Positions 35,944 to 45,100 of a stretch of DNA of 56,690 bases are shown piece after piece (the stretch's first letter is position 1; each line of letters starts with the position of its first letter). The stretch covers positions 1 to 56,690 of the forward strand of contig NVWB01000015.1 in assembly GCA_002733575.1 (NCBI GenBank), given 5' to 3'. A program made the translations under genes and the position numbers. Under the pieces are notes generated by a model that saw nothing but the letters and a program-made list of their open reading frames with translations, was not told where the DNA came from and ran no database searches. Source of the stretch: Blastopirellula sp. (GTDB lineage: Bacteria > Planctomycetota > Planctomycetia > Pirellulales > Pirellulaceae).

Positions 35944-37017
35944 TTATTTAGCTATCACAAAAAAGGGAATTGCTGCTCGGAGTTTTGACAGTCCTGCATC
36001 CGTGATCTGCGTGTTATTGAGTTTCAGGACTTTCAGATTGGTCAGGCCATTGAGATGTTCCAGTCCTGCATCCGTGATCTGCGTGTCGTTGAGGAAGAAG
36101 GACCACAGGGTCATGCCTTTCAGATGTTCCAATCCGGTATCCGTGACCTGCGTGCCGTTGAGGCACAGGGAACCCAGACTGGTCAGACCTTTCAAATACA
36201 TCAATCCCTTACTCGTGATCTGCGTGTCTTGGAGATCAAGGACATTCAGACTGGTGAGGCCTTTCAGATGTTCTAGTCCCGCATCGGTGACCTGCGTGCC
36301 ATTGAGGTCCAGGACTGTCAGACTTGTCAGGCCTTTCAGGTGTTCCAGTCCGGCATCCGTGACCGGCGTGCCGCTGAGGTTTAGCTGTCCCAGCCTGGTA
36401 AATTCTTCCAGGTGTTCCAGCCCAGCATCCGTGAGTTGCGTGCCTCTGAGGATCAGGATAGTCAGACTGGTCATGCCTTTCAGATGTTCCAGTCCGGAAT
36501 CCGTGATCTGTGTGTTGTCGAGTTTCAGAGTTTTCAGCTTGGTCAGTCCTTTCAGATGCTTCAGTCCGGCATCCGTAATCTGCGTGTTATCAAGGTATAG
36601 AGTATTCAGGCTGGTCAGGTCCTTCAGATGTTCGAGCCCGGCATCAGTGACCTGCGTATCGCCAAGGTTCAAGAACGTTAGACTGTTCAAGGCTTCCAGG
36701 TGTTCCAGTCCAGCATCCGTGATTTTCGTGTCGTTGAGAAAGACTTTAACCACCTCATCTGATTGATCGTAGTGGACCTTGCCGCGATTCGCCAAAACCC
36801 ACTCGACCGCCAACCTCTGCTGCCTCGCCTGATATAGCTTCACACTCAGCGGAACCAGTAGAACACAAAGCAGCGTCATTAAAATAAATAGGGTACGCAT
36901 ACTAAAACGGACTTTGGGTAGCCTCATTCGAATTTTGGGCGAATCCCCTCTTGGTTCTCTGGCCACGTCAAGCGGTTGAGGTGTTGTGCATTTATTTTGG
37001 TTATCAGGCTCGTTCAT
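35944..37017 (-). CDS. Leucine-rich-repeat protein with N-terminal membrane anchor
   Basis: 357 residues. Unlike its neighbours it has a Pro/Arg-rich cytoplasmic start, then one transmembrane helix (about 37-60, RFSMRTLFILMTLLCVLLVP), followed by VEWVLANRGKVHYDQSDEVVKV and 11 LRRs of about 24 residues with consensus LTSLxxLxLxxTQITDAGLEHLKG. The final cap is SKLRAAIPFFVIAK. The repeat type is an open solenoid used for protein recognition. It is the last gene of block 1. It lacks the conserved leader seen before the lipoprotein members. Confidence 0.82.
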   Translation of the reverse strand: MNEPDNQNKCTTPQPLDVAREPRGDSPKIRMRLPKVRFSMRTLFILMTLLCVLLVPLSVKLYQARQQRLAVEWVLANRGKVHYDQSDEVVKVFLNDTKITDAGLEHLEALNSLTFLNLGDTQVTDAGLEHLKDLTSLNTLYLDNTQITDAGLKHLKGLTKLKTLKLDNTQITDSGLEHLKGMTSLTILILRGTQLTDAGLEHLEEFTRLGQLNLSGTPVTDAGLEHLKGLTSLTVLDLNGTQVTDAGLEHLKGLTSLNVLDLQDTQITSKGLMYLKGLTSLGSLCLNGTQVTDTGLEHLKGMTLWSFFLNDTQITDAGLEHLNGLTNLKVLKLNNTQITDAGLSKLRAAIPFFVIAK

Positions 37018-37044
37018 GATTTTTTATTACCCAGTAGTTCCTAT

Positions 37045-37073
37045 GAGTTCACTCTGCGGTAGCGGAGTGGATG
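37045..37073 (-). repeat. LRR-cluster 3' element (copy 2)
   Basis: CATCCACTCCGCTACCGCAGAGTGAACTCAT after the stop of the 37074-38471 gene. The stem ends are slightly changed, but the CGCTACCGC core is kept. Confidence 0.65.
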
Positions 37074-38471
37074 TCATTTTTTTATTACTCTACATGCGGG
37101 AAGAGCTGCCTTGATATCTGACAGTCCGGCATCCGTGACCCGCGAGCCGGGGAGGCTCAGGTATTCCAGGCTGGTCAAGCCTTTCAGATGTTCCAGTCCG
37201 GAATCCGTGATTTTCGTTTTGAAGAGTTCGAGGTCTCTCAGGCTGGTCAGCCCTTTCAGGTGTTCCAGTCCAGCATCCGTGATCTGTGTGTCTTCGAGGT
37301 TCAGAGCTTTCAGACTGATCCAACCTTTCAGATGCACCAATCCCTCATCCGTGATCTGTGTGGCGGTGAGGCTTAGTTCATTCAGGCTGGCCATGCCTTT
37401 AAGATATTCCAGCCCAGCATCCGTGATTTTCGTGTCGCCGAGTCCCAGTTCATTCAGACTGGTCATGTCTTTAAGATGTTCCAGCCCGGCATCCGTGACC
37501 TGCGTGCCGCCGAGGTTCAGATGTTCCAGACTGGTCAGACCTTTCAGGTTTTCCAGCCCAGCATCCGTGACTTGAGAGCCGCGGAGGTTCAGAACAGTCA
37601 AGCCTTTCAGGTGCACCAATCCCTCACCTGTGATCTGTGTGGCGGCGAGGCTTAGTTCATTCAGACTAGTCATGCCTTTCAGATGTTTCAGTCCGGCATC
37701 GGTGATTTTCGTGCCGGCGAGGCCCAGGCCATTTAGACTGATCAGGGCTTTCAGGTGTTCCAGTCCAGCATCAGTGATCTGCGTGTCGTTAAGGGTCAGG
37801 GTTGTCAGACTAGACACTCCTTGCAGGTGTTTCAGCCCAGCATCAGTGACTTGAGAGCCCTCGAGGTTCAGAGTAGTCAAGCCTTTCAGGTGCATCAATC
37901 CCTCACCCGTGATCTGTGGGGAGGCGAGGCTCAAGACTTCCAGACTGGTCAGTCCTTTCAGATGTTCCAGCCCGGCATCTGTGATATTCCGGCCGCTGAG
38001 AGCCAGTAGATTCAGACTAGTCAAGTCTTTCAGATGGTCCAGGCCGGTATCTGTGATCTGCGTGCCGCTGAGGTACAGTCGATTCAGACTTGTCAAGCCT
38101 TTCAGATTTTCCAGTCCGGCACCCGTGATCTGCGTGTCGTTGAGCCACAGACTATTCAGACTGCTCAAGCCTTTTAGGTGTTCCAGCCCGGCATCCGTGA
38201 TCTGAGTTCGTTTGAGGCTCAGGGCTTTCAGGCTGGTCAAGCCTTTCAGATGCTCAAGTTCAGCATCCGTAATTTTGATGCCCTCAAGACGGACATCAAT
38301 CACTTCACCTGATTCATCGAGCGTGACCTTGCCGCCTAACTTTTCGATTTCGGTGACAGCGGCAGCCTGTTCTGGGATTGGCAACGGTTCCTGGACAGTG
38401 GGTACAGGCTCAGGCCCGCACCCGCAGAAGAGTAGGACGAGCGGAAACACTAAAGCGAGAGACGGTTTCAT
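37074..38471 (-). CDS. LRR lipoprotein, 17 repeats
   Basis: 465 residues from ATG 38471, which has AAAGG seven bases upstream; an in-frame upstream ATG adds 25 conserved codons but would bury the signal. MKPSLALVFPLVLLFCGC is a lipoprotein signal. Residues 30-70 (AVTEIEKLGGKVTLDESGEVIDV) form the N-cap common to the family. Seventeen 24-residue LRRs follow, ending in DIKAALPACRVIKK. Three repeats lack the usual Leu-Asn pattern and read QITGEGLxHLKGL, spaced regularly, suggesting duplication of a larger three- to five-repeat unit. Likely an outer-membrane or periplasmic recognition protein. Confidence 0.85.
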   Translation of the reverse strand: MKPSLALVFPLVLLFCGCGPEPVPTVQEPLPIPEQAAAVTEIEKLGGKVTLDESGEVIDVRLEGIKITDAELEHLKGLTSLKALSLKRTQITDAGLEHLKGLSSLNSLWLNDTQITGAGLENLKGLTSLNRLYLSGTQITDTGLDHLKDLTSLNLLALSGRNITDAGLEHLKGLTSLEVLSLASPQITGEGLMHLKGLTTLNLEGSQVTDAGLKHLQGVSSLTTLTLNDTQITDAGLEHLKALISLNGLGLAGTKITDAGLKHLKGMTSLNELSLAATQITGEGLVHLKGLTVLNLRGSQVTDAGLENLKGLTSLEHLNLGGTQVTDAGLEHLKDMTSLNELGLGDTKITDAGLEYLKGMASLNELSLTATQITDEGLVHLKGWISLKALNLEDTQITDAGLEHLKGLTSLRDLELFKTKITDSGLEHLKGLTSLEYLSLPGSRVTDAGLSDIKAALPACRVIKK

Positions 38472-38580
38472 GATTGGGCCTTTGTTTGGATTGATGATCG
38501 AGGTAAGACGTTCGTGTGGTCCCAGGTGAATTTTCGGCGATGACATTTGTTCGGCATTTTCAATTGAGTTCCCTCAGTTG
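38472..38580 (-). repeat. LRR-cluster intergenic unit (leader plus degenerate 3' element)
   Basis: 38472-38546 is the conserved leader (GACCACACGAACGTCTTACC, then CAATCCAAACAAAGGCCC before ATG), also present before three other members. 38566-38580 keeps only the GAGGGAACTC end of the 3' element, because this element has been partly taken into the coding end of the next gene. Confidence 0.7.
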
Positions 38581-40257
38581 GACGAGATATACATCTTCAA
38601 GATCACATTTGGGAAGAGCTGTCTTGAATTTTGACCGTCCAGCGTCCGTGATCTGTGTGTCGCTGAGCCACAGTACCATCAGACTTGTCAAGCCTTTCAG
38701 ATGTTCGAGACCGGCATCCGTGATTTTCGGGCCGTTGAGACTCAGCTCTTCCAGACTGGCCAGACCTTTCAGATGTTCCAGTCCGGCATCCGTGATCTGC
38801 GTGTGGGTTAGGCTTAGGTCTTTCAGACTGGTGAGGCCTTTCAGATGTTCCAGTCCAGCATCCGTGATCTGCGTGCCGCCGAGGCCAAGGTGTGTCAGGC
38901 TGGTTAAGCCTTTTAGATGTTCGAGTCCGGTATCCGTGATCTGCGTGGTCTCGAAGCTCAGGTCTTTCAGACGAGTGAGTCCTTTCAGATGTTCTAGTCC
39001 GGTATCCGTAACCTGCGTGCCGCTGAAGCTCAGCTCTTTCAGACTGGTTAAGCCTTTCAGATGTTCCAGTCCAGCATCCGTAATCTGCGTGCGGTTGAGG
39101 TTCAGAACGTTTAGACTGGTGAGACCTTTCAAGTGTTCTAGCCCGGTATCCGTGATCTGCGTGCCGCCGAGGCTCAGGTCTTTCAGACTGGCGAGGCCTT
39201 TCAGATGTTCCAGTCCATCATCCGTGACCTGCGTACCGTAGAGGCCCAGGTGTGTCAGGCTGGAGAGGCCTTTCAAATGTTCCAGCCCGGCATCCGTGAT
39301 CTGCGAGGTGTTGTCGAGGCTCAGGTGTTTCAGATTAGTGAGGCCTTTCAAATGTTTCAGTCCAGCATCCGTGATCTGAGTGCAAAGGGAGAAGTGTAGT
39401 CCTGTCAGACTGTTCAGGCCTTTCAGATGCTCCAGTTTCGCATCCGTGATCTGCGTGCCGAGGAAATCGACTTGAATCACCTTACCTGATTTATCGAACG
39501 AGACTCTTCCGTTTAGCTTTTTGAATTCAGCAATGTCAGCCTGTTGTGATGTTAGCAACCTATCCTGTAATTTTCTTACTTCACATTTAGGAAGAGCGGC
39601 CTTGATTTCTAACACTCCGGCATCCGTGATCTGCGTGCGGTAGAGGTGCAGGGTCTTCAGGCTGGTCAGTCCTTTCAGATGTTCCAGACCGGCATCCGTG
39701 ATCTGCGTGCCGTTGAGACTCAGGTTTGTCAGACTGGTGAGGCCTTTTAGATGTTCCAGTCCAGCGTCCGTGATCTGCGCGTCTTTTTCAGGCCTTAGCA
39801 TGCCACGTCCATCAGGGTGTCTCAGCCTAGCATCCGTCATTTCTGTCTTGTCGAGTAAAAGAACTTTCAGCCTAGTTAGATTTTTCAGGTGCTTTAGTCC
39901 AGCATCCGAGACCCGTGTTTCTCTGAGGTCCAGACTAGACAGACTAGACAGACTGGCCAGGTCTTTCAGGTGTTTTAGAGCAGCATCCGTGACCTTTGAG
40001 TCTCTGAAGTCAAGAATAAACAGACTAGGCCGGTCTTTCAGGTGTTTTAGTCCGTCATCAATGACCTGCGTGCCGTTGAAGCTCAGATGAATCACCTCAC
40101 CTGATTTGTTGAGCGAGACCTTACCGCCTAGCTTTTTGATTTCCGTGACAGCGGCAGCCTGTTGTGGTATTGGCAACCTTTTCTGGGCGACGGTTGTAGA
40201 CACAGGCCCGCACAACAGTAGAACGAGCGGAAACACTAAAGCGAGAAAAGGTTTCAT
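38560..40257 (-). CDS. Fused double LRR protein, 19 repeats
   Basis: 565 residues from ATG 40257. The N-cap (AVTEIKKLGGKVSLNKSGEVIHL) and 7 LRRs end in the terminal cap EIKAALPKCEVRK at about residue 228. A second N-cap (QQADIAEFKKLNGRVSFDKSGKV) and 12 LRRs follow, so two formerly separate genes are joined in frame without the usual spacer. The lipobox is damaged: MKPFLALVFPLVLLLCGPVS has lost the GC pair of its relatives. The C-terminus runs past the expected ALPKC cap into DVYLVQLRELN, encoded by the 3' element, consistent with loss of the original stop codon. Third codon positions and repeats match the neighbours. Confidence 0.82.
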   Translation of the reverse strand: MKPFLALVFPLVLLLCGPVSTTVAQKRLPIPQQAAAVTEIKKLGGKVSLNKSGEVIHLSFNGTQVIDDGLKHLKDRPSLFILDFRDSKVTDAALKHLKDLASLSSLSSLDLRETRVSDAGLKHLKNLTRLKVLLLDKTEMTDARLRHPDGRGMLRPEKDAQITDAGLEHLKGLTSLTNLSLNGTQITDAGLEHLKGLTSLKTLHLYRTQITDAGVLEIKAALPKCEVRKLQDRLLTSQQADIAEFKKLNGRVSFDKSGKVIQVDFLGTQITDAKLEHLKGLNSLTGLHFSLCTQITDAGLKHLKGLTNLKHLSLDNTSQITDAGLEHLKGLSSLTHLGLYGTQVTDDGLEHLKGLASLKDLSLGGTQITDTGLEHLKGLTSLNVLNLNRTQITDAGLEHLKGLTSLKELSFSGTQVTDTGLEHLKGLTRLKDLSFETTQITDTGLEHLKGLTSLTHLGLGGTQITDAGLEHLKGLTSLKDLSLTHTQITDAGLEHLKGLASLEELSLNGPKITDAGLEHLKGLTSLMVLWLSDTQITDAGRSKFKTALPKCDLEDVYLVQLRELN

Positions 40258-40380
40258 GATTGGGCCTTTGTTTGGATTGATAATCGAGGTAAGACGTTCG
40301 TGTGGTCCCAGGTGAATTTTTGGTGATGGCATTTGTCCGGCACTTTCCATGAGTTCCCGCCTGCGGTAGCGATGTGGAAC
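40258..40380 (-). repeat. LRR-cluster intergenic unit (leader plus 3' element)
   Basis: The leader at 40258-40350 is nearly identical to those before 38471, 48376 and 49462. The 3' element at 40351-40380 (GTTCCACATCGCTACCGCAGGCGGGAACTC on the minus strand, split here by position) directly follows the stop of the 40384-41121 gene. Confidence 0.7.
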
Positions 40381-40383
40381 ATA

Positions 40384-41121
40384 TTAATCTATTACGATTT
40401 TACATTGGATTATATTACATTTGGGAAGAGCTGCCCTGAGTTCTGTCAAACCAGCACCCGTGATCTGAGAGTTGAAAAGCCACAGGGTTTTCAGATTGGT
40501 CAGGCTTTGCAGATGTTCCATCCCGGCATCGGTGATCTGTGTGTTGCTGAGGAACAGGGTATTCAAACTGGTCATGCCTTTCAAATGTTTCAATCCGGCA
40601 TCGGTGATCTGCGTGTCGCTGAGGAACAGGAGATTCAGACTGGTCAGGCCTCTCAGATGTTTCAGTCCGAAATCCGTGATTTGCGTGCCGCTGAGTCTCA
40701 GGTCTGTCAGACTGGTCAGGCCTTTCAAGTGTTCCAGCCCGGCATCTGTAATTTTCGTGTAGCTGAGATCCAGATATTTCAGGCTGGTGAGTCCTTTCAG
40801 ATGATCCAGCCCGGCATCTGTCACCTGCGTGCTGCCGAGGCTCAGGTCTGTCAGACTGGTCAGTCCTTTCAGATTTTCCAGCCCGGCATCTGTGACTTTT
40901 TTTGTGTAAAAGAGACTGACTTCAATCACCTCACCCGATTCGTTGAGCGTGACCTTGCCGCCTAACTTTTTGATTTCCGCGATTGGATCAGCCAGTTCTG
41001 ATGGTGACAATGGCTCCTGGGCAGCAGGTGTAGGAGTTTCCTGAGTGGTAGATTTAGACGCAGGATCGCACCCGCAGAAGAGTAGGATAAGCGGAAACAC
41101 TAAAGCGAGAAACGGTTTCAT
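40384..41121 (-). CDS. LRR lipoprotein, 7 repeats (first gene of block 1)
   Basis: 245 residues. MKPFLALVFPLILLFCGCDP is a lipoprotein signal, followed by a Thr/Pro-rich linker (SKSTTQETPTPAAQEPLSPS), the cap DPIAEIKKLGGKVTLNESGEVIEV, then 7 LRRs and the end ELRAALPKCNIIQCKIVID. It is the promoter-proximal gene: a TTGACA/TAAACT promoter lies about 55-80 bases upstream. Its N-terminal linker is most like that of the broken gene at 50687, the first gene of block 2. Confidence 0.85.
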   Translation of the reverse strand: MKPFLALVFPLILLFCGCDPASKSTTQETPTPAAQEPLSPSELADPIAEIKKLGGKVTLNESGEVIEVSLFYTKKVTDAGLENLKGLTSLTDLSLGSTQVTDAGLDHLKGLTSLKYLDLSYTKITDAGLEHLKGLTSLTDLRLSGTQITDFGLKHLRGLTSLNLLFLSDTQITDAGLKHLKGMTSLNTLFLSNTQITDAGMEHLQSLTNLKTLWLFNSQITGAGLTELRAALPKCNIIQCKIVID

Positions 41122-41175
41122 GATTGGGCCTTTGTTTGGATGGTCCAGAACTGATTCAGGTTATCAATGCCTCAC

Positions 41176-41203
41176 AGTTTATCACTACCCCCCACCGTGT
41201 CAA
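41176..41203 (-). promoter_or_regulatory. Sigma-70-type promoter of LRR block 1
   Basis: On the minus strand, TTGACA (41203-41198), 16 bases, TAAACT (41181-41176). The same boxes, spacing and flanks (GTGAGGCATTGATAACC before, AGAGGGAAA after the -35 box) occur at 50770-50797 upstream of block 2, so conservation supports them. Confidence 0.7.
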
Positions 41204-41454
41204 GTTTTTCCCTCTTTGTGACTTCCATCCCTATGGGTGACACTGATGAAATTTAAAATAGCGTAAGACCTTTGGTGTGCCACTGGCATTTTGCCAGTGT
41301 GTGCTGCTATGGATCGATGAGTTCCATGATTTCAACACGAGTTTCTCTGTTTTGCTTCAATGAATCCAATTGGTGAGTAGATTCACACTTCACACTGGCA
41401 AAAAGGGGTGTTGGGATTTCGTCCGTGTCACCCGTCGATTGATGAAGGTGCTTG
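41204..41454. other. Gene-free stretch with one hairpin
   Basis: The block-1 upstream copy ends near 41230. A perfect stem CACTGGC / GCCAGTG at 41281-41299 may end the 41455 transcript, but it has no T-run. Nothing else was recognised. Confidence 0.4.
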
Positions 41455-42147
41455 TTACTCTTTGATTTCCCATAATCTTACATGATCAAACACCAAACGG
41501 TTCTTCGGGCCTTCGCTGTGCTTGAAAGAAAACCGAGGGCCAAGCTTATCCATTTTGTTGTCAATCGTCACATTTTTATGTTCATAAATTCTGCTGAAAC
41601 CATTAACACCTATTAGGATCTTCCCCTTTTGGTATTCGATGATCAAATCAACCCATTCATTGAGTTTCATATTTGATTTAGTCTCAGTGAAACTTGGACC
41701 GCCGGGTAATTTTATTCTATGCCCTCCTTCTTCTAGATACGTTAATAAAATCATGTGGTGACCAATTTGAAGAACAGGCCGCGCAGGTTGTATGGCTTCA
41801 GCTTCAAACTTAAAACGCATATGACAAACAAACTTTTCAGGTATCTTATTAAGATGAGCCACGACTCCAAGTCCTAAGTGGTGATCTCGCCCTAATGCTT
41901 TTTGTGCCTCTTCAGCATTGTTAAACAAGGGGACAAAAATCAACTTTCCATCCTTGATTTCTCTGTCTTTTTTCGGGGCTCCCCATCGCTCTTTGCTATA
42001 GTCTTGATCAAAATCATCTGAGTAAACTAACGTGCCCGTTTTAAATAGTTGCGACTTAAAATCTGGTGACTCAGCCTTGAGATTTGAACTCAGGCTCACG
42101 ACAAACAAGAATAAGAAATACTTTTGCATAGAAAACTTAGCGATCAT
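41455..42147 (-). CDS. Secreted concanavalin-like/DUF1080-type protein
   Basis: 230 residues with signal peptide (MQKYFLFLFVVSLSSNLKAE from the seventh residue, or the whole first 25). The body (LVYSDDFDQDYSKERWGAPKKDREIKDGKLIFVP, with DDF and W at the usual early positions) and FVCHMRFKFEA, LIIEYQKGKILIGVNG and FDHVRLWEIKE resemble the jelly-roll 3-keto-disaccharide hydrolase/LamG-like family. The residue pattern is only suggestive of sugar binding. It overlaps the DUF1592 gene by four bases (ATGA), so it is the distal part of that operon. Confidence 0.65.
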   Translation of the reverse strand: MIAKFSMQKYFLFLFVVSLSSNLKAESPDFKSQLFKTGTLVYSDDFDQDYSKERWGAPKKDREIKDGKLIFVPLFNNAEEAQKALGRDHHLGLGVVAHLNKIPEKFVCHMRFKFEAEAIQPARPVLQIGHHMILLTYLEEGGHRIKLPGGPSFTETKSNMKLNEWVDLIIEYQKGKILIGVNGFSRIYEHKNVTIDNKMDKLGPRFSFKHSEGPKNRLVFDHVRLWEIKE

Positions 42148-45100
42148 TTCGTTTGAAACTCCTTACTTTGAACGAGAGTATGAATAAATTCATTGATTGA
42201 AAAGTGTTGACTCTTTGCAGAAGTAACCATTTGGGTTGCCAGTTTTTCATCGCTAAACCCGAAGGGACGACCCAGGGCATACTCGATTAACGCTTCGGTG
42301 AAGCCTTGCGCAAAGTCATCCTCCCTCGCTGCAATCAAGTCACGCATTTCGAAATAGTCTTCGAAGCTTGGACCTTTGTGGAAAGCACCCGAGGCGTCGA
42401 TTTCCCAGGTCTTTCTCTTTTGGCCTGGTATACTATAGCTGTCTTGGGTTCGCCACTTTCCGGCGGCGTCCCAGTTTTCTAGCCCGAAGCCGATCGGGTC
42501 AATCTTACGGTGGCAGCTTGCACACTGGGGTTGTTCCTGGTGTGCCAGGAGTCGCTCGCGTGTGGTAAGGACTTGGCCAGCTAGACGTGATATTTGTGGG
42601 ACATTCGGTGGTGCAGGAGGTGGTGGATCATTCAAGAGCTTACGCCATACCCAAGCACCACGTTCGACCGGGCTGCTATTCACCCCGTCGCTGCCCATGG
42701 CGTGGATGGCGGCCATACCCAACAAACCACCGCGCGGCGAATCGGCAGGTAACTTCACTTTGCGAAACTCGTCGCCGGTGACTCCGTCGATTCCATAATA
42801 GGTGGCAAGCAGGCCGTTGATTATGACATAGTCACTGCTGAGTAGATTGCCCAGTTGCCCTTTGTCCTTGTTCCGCAGGAGATGAGCAAAGGACTGGTAG
42901 ACTTCTTCGCGTGCGGCCGTGCGAGTGCTTTCATCAAACTCGCGGTGGAGATTCACATCGAATTGAAAGAAGTCGAGCCTTTCCATATCTAGCCATTGAT
43001 GGACAAAGCCGGAGACAAAATTTCCTGAACGAGGATCAGCAATCATGCGACTGACCTGTTGACGCAGTATTTCAGGTTGATGAAGTTTTTTAGCTTCTGC
43101 AAGATTTAATAGTTGTGTATCTGGAGGACTGCTCCAAAGAAAGTAGGATAAACGAACTGCGATCTCAAGATCAGAAAGAGACCGCGGATCACTCTCAATG
43201 CCAGGTTCATTGAGATAGAGGAAACCAGGAGAAGCAAGAATGGCACTCAATGGTGAACGGATCGCAACATCAAAAGCATCGCCCTGAGATCGTCTTATTT
43301 CAAACACTTTTAAGAGTTGATCAAGATACACTTCATCAGGTTTTGTTTGACGAAAAGCCCTAATTGCGAAGCGTTTTAAAACTTCACGAGCATGTTCTTT
43401 TTCCGACATCCCTGTGTTTTTTGCAAAGAGAATTTTTGGGGAACTATTCTTGTTGTCAGAAGACAACGGCCCTTCCCACTCAACCCAATCAATCCACAGG
43501 GCGGGTATGGGGCCGGAACCGGTTTCTTTCAGTGAATTCTTAACTCGTGATCCATCTAATTTTAGATTTCGTTTTTCTCGCAAGACAAACTTTCTTGGGC
43601 CATCACTTGTGAGACTCACAGAAATTTCTAATTCCTGTGGCTTATCACTCGTTCCGTTGACCTGAAGAGTTTTTATGAGATTAAATTCGGAATCATTTGC
43701 GCTAGATCGACTTCCTAGTTCTACAAAATGTCTTTCTTTTTCAGTTCCTTCTAAAGCACCTATTCTAAAGCGAATTTTATATTCGCCGGACGGAACTGTA
43801 TCTACAACATGTTTGGTTGGAAGCCATCCAGATGGTTGTGCAGGAGGAAGAGCTATGATTTCTTCCTTATTTACATTCATTATGGTCAGCAGCGAACCCG
43901 TCTTAGTTAAGGGATGATTCAAATATCGTTGAAAACTAGCAGCATTTTTTTCATAGGTTTTAATCCGAAATCTTGCTTCTTGTTCGTCAGGAATTCCCTT
44001 GTTTGTCTTCCCATCTTTAAGAAAGGCTTGGGCCGCTTCATAGCCACCTTTGAAGTAACCATTAAAGGTTCCACCTACTTTTCGATTCGCATGCTTCTCA
44101 ACTTCGCGTCTTTGCTTCCATTTTTGTACATGGCCTGATTCTTCCAGCGGTCCTTCTAGCTCAACCCAATCAATCCAGATGGCGGGCGGGTGGCCGTATC
44201 CGTTGGTTCTCTTATGTTTATTGTGTGCATCCCAAAGAGATTTTAATCCGTAGGGTTGCTTCTCCTCAATGGAAAATTCACGTGGAGTATTTGCTCCGAC
44301 TGTCAGTTCTGTTTCGATGATTTCTGGATGTTCGATTGTGCCTGTGACCTGATGACTGCTGATTGGGTTACCCTCGAGGCCTCTAATTCGATTGACTTGC
44401 CTTTGAGGGTGTCCAATCTGAATAAAGTGACGCGATGATGGTGATCCATCTACGACTCCCGCTCTAATACTTATCTTATAAGTTCCTGGTGGAAGTTTGC
44501 TCGGCGTAATATCAATTCTACCAGTCCCATAAGCGACCTTTAGATAGGTTCCATTGTCACGATGTGGCAGACCGAGGTAGTGTTTGTGGTAGGCCAATTG
44601 TGCTCGATCCCAATCAGGATTGCTTAGCGCGGCTGTCTGTGCATCTCTGAAACCGAAATCATTCGGGTTGGGTGTTCCTTCCAGTAAGTTTGCTGACTTA
44701 TAAAAGTGGATTGGGTGATCAATCGAAGGGTTTTTCTTTCGAAGCTTGGCAATTATTTCCTGATTTCCAGGGCTTACCGCAGCCTTATCCACACCCGCCT
44801 GCCAGCGTGTGAAACGCTCGTAGGTCTCTTCAATCGTCTTGACTAGCAGTTCGTTTTCGGGGTTGATAGTCTCTTCCGGTTCTACGCGAAAGACCATGGG
44901 TTTTGCATCCTGCCCGGCTTGCCGCTCGAATGCCTCATCAATCGCGTTTCGCCCAAGCTTCAGATATTGCTCGAACTGATCACTCGAAATATACTGCGAG
45001 GCTCCTGCGGTATCGAAGTAGCCAGCGCCACCATCGGTGGGCAGGGAACCGACATCGACTTTGACTCCAGTCAGTTGCTGGATGGTGTTCTGGTATTCCC

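Noticed and set aside
36002..39241. Long plus-strand reading frames inside the LRR genes rich in RCSSPASVICV-type repeats
   Set aside because: They are antisense shadows of the 72-bp periodic LRR DNA, with the repeat phase imposed by the real minus-strand genes.
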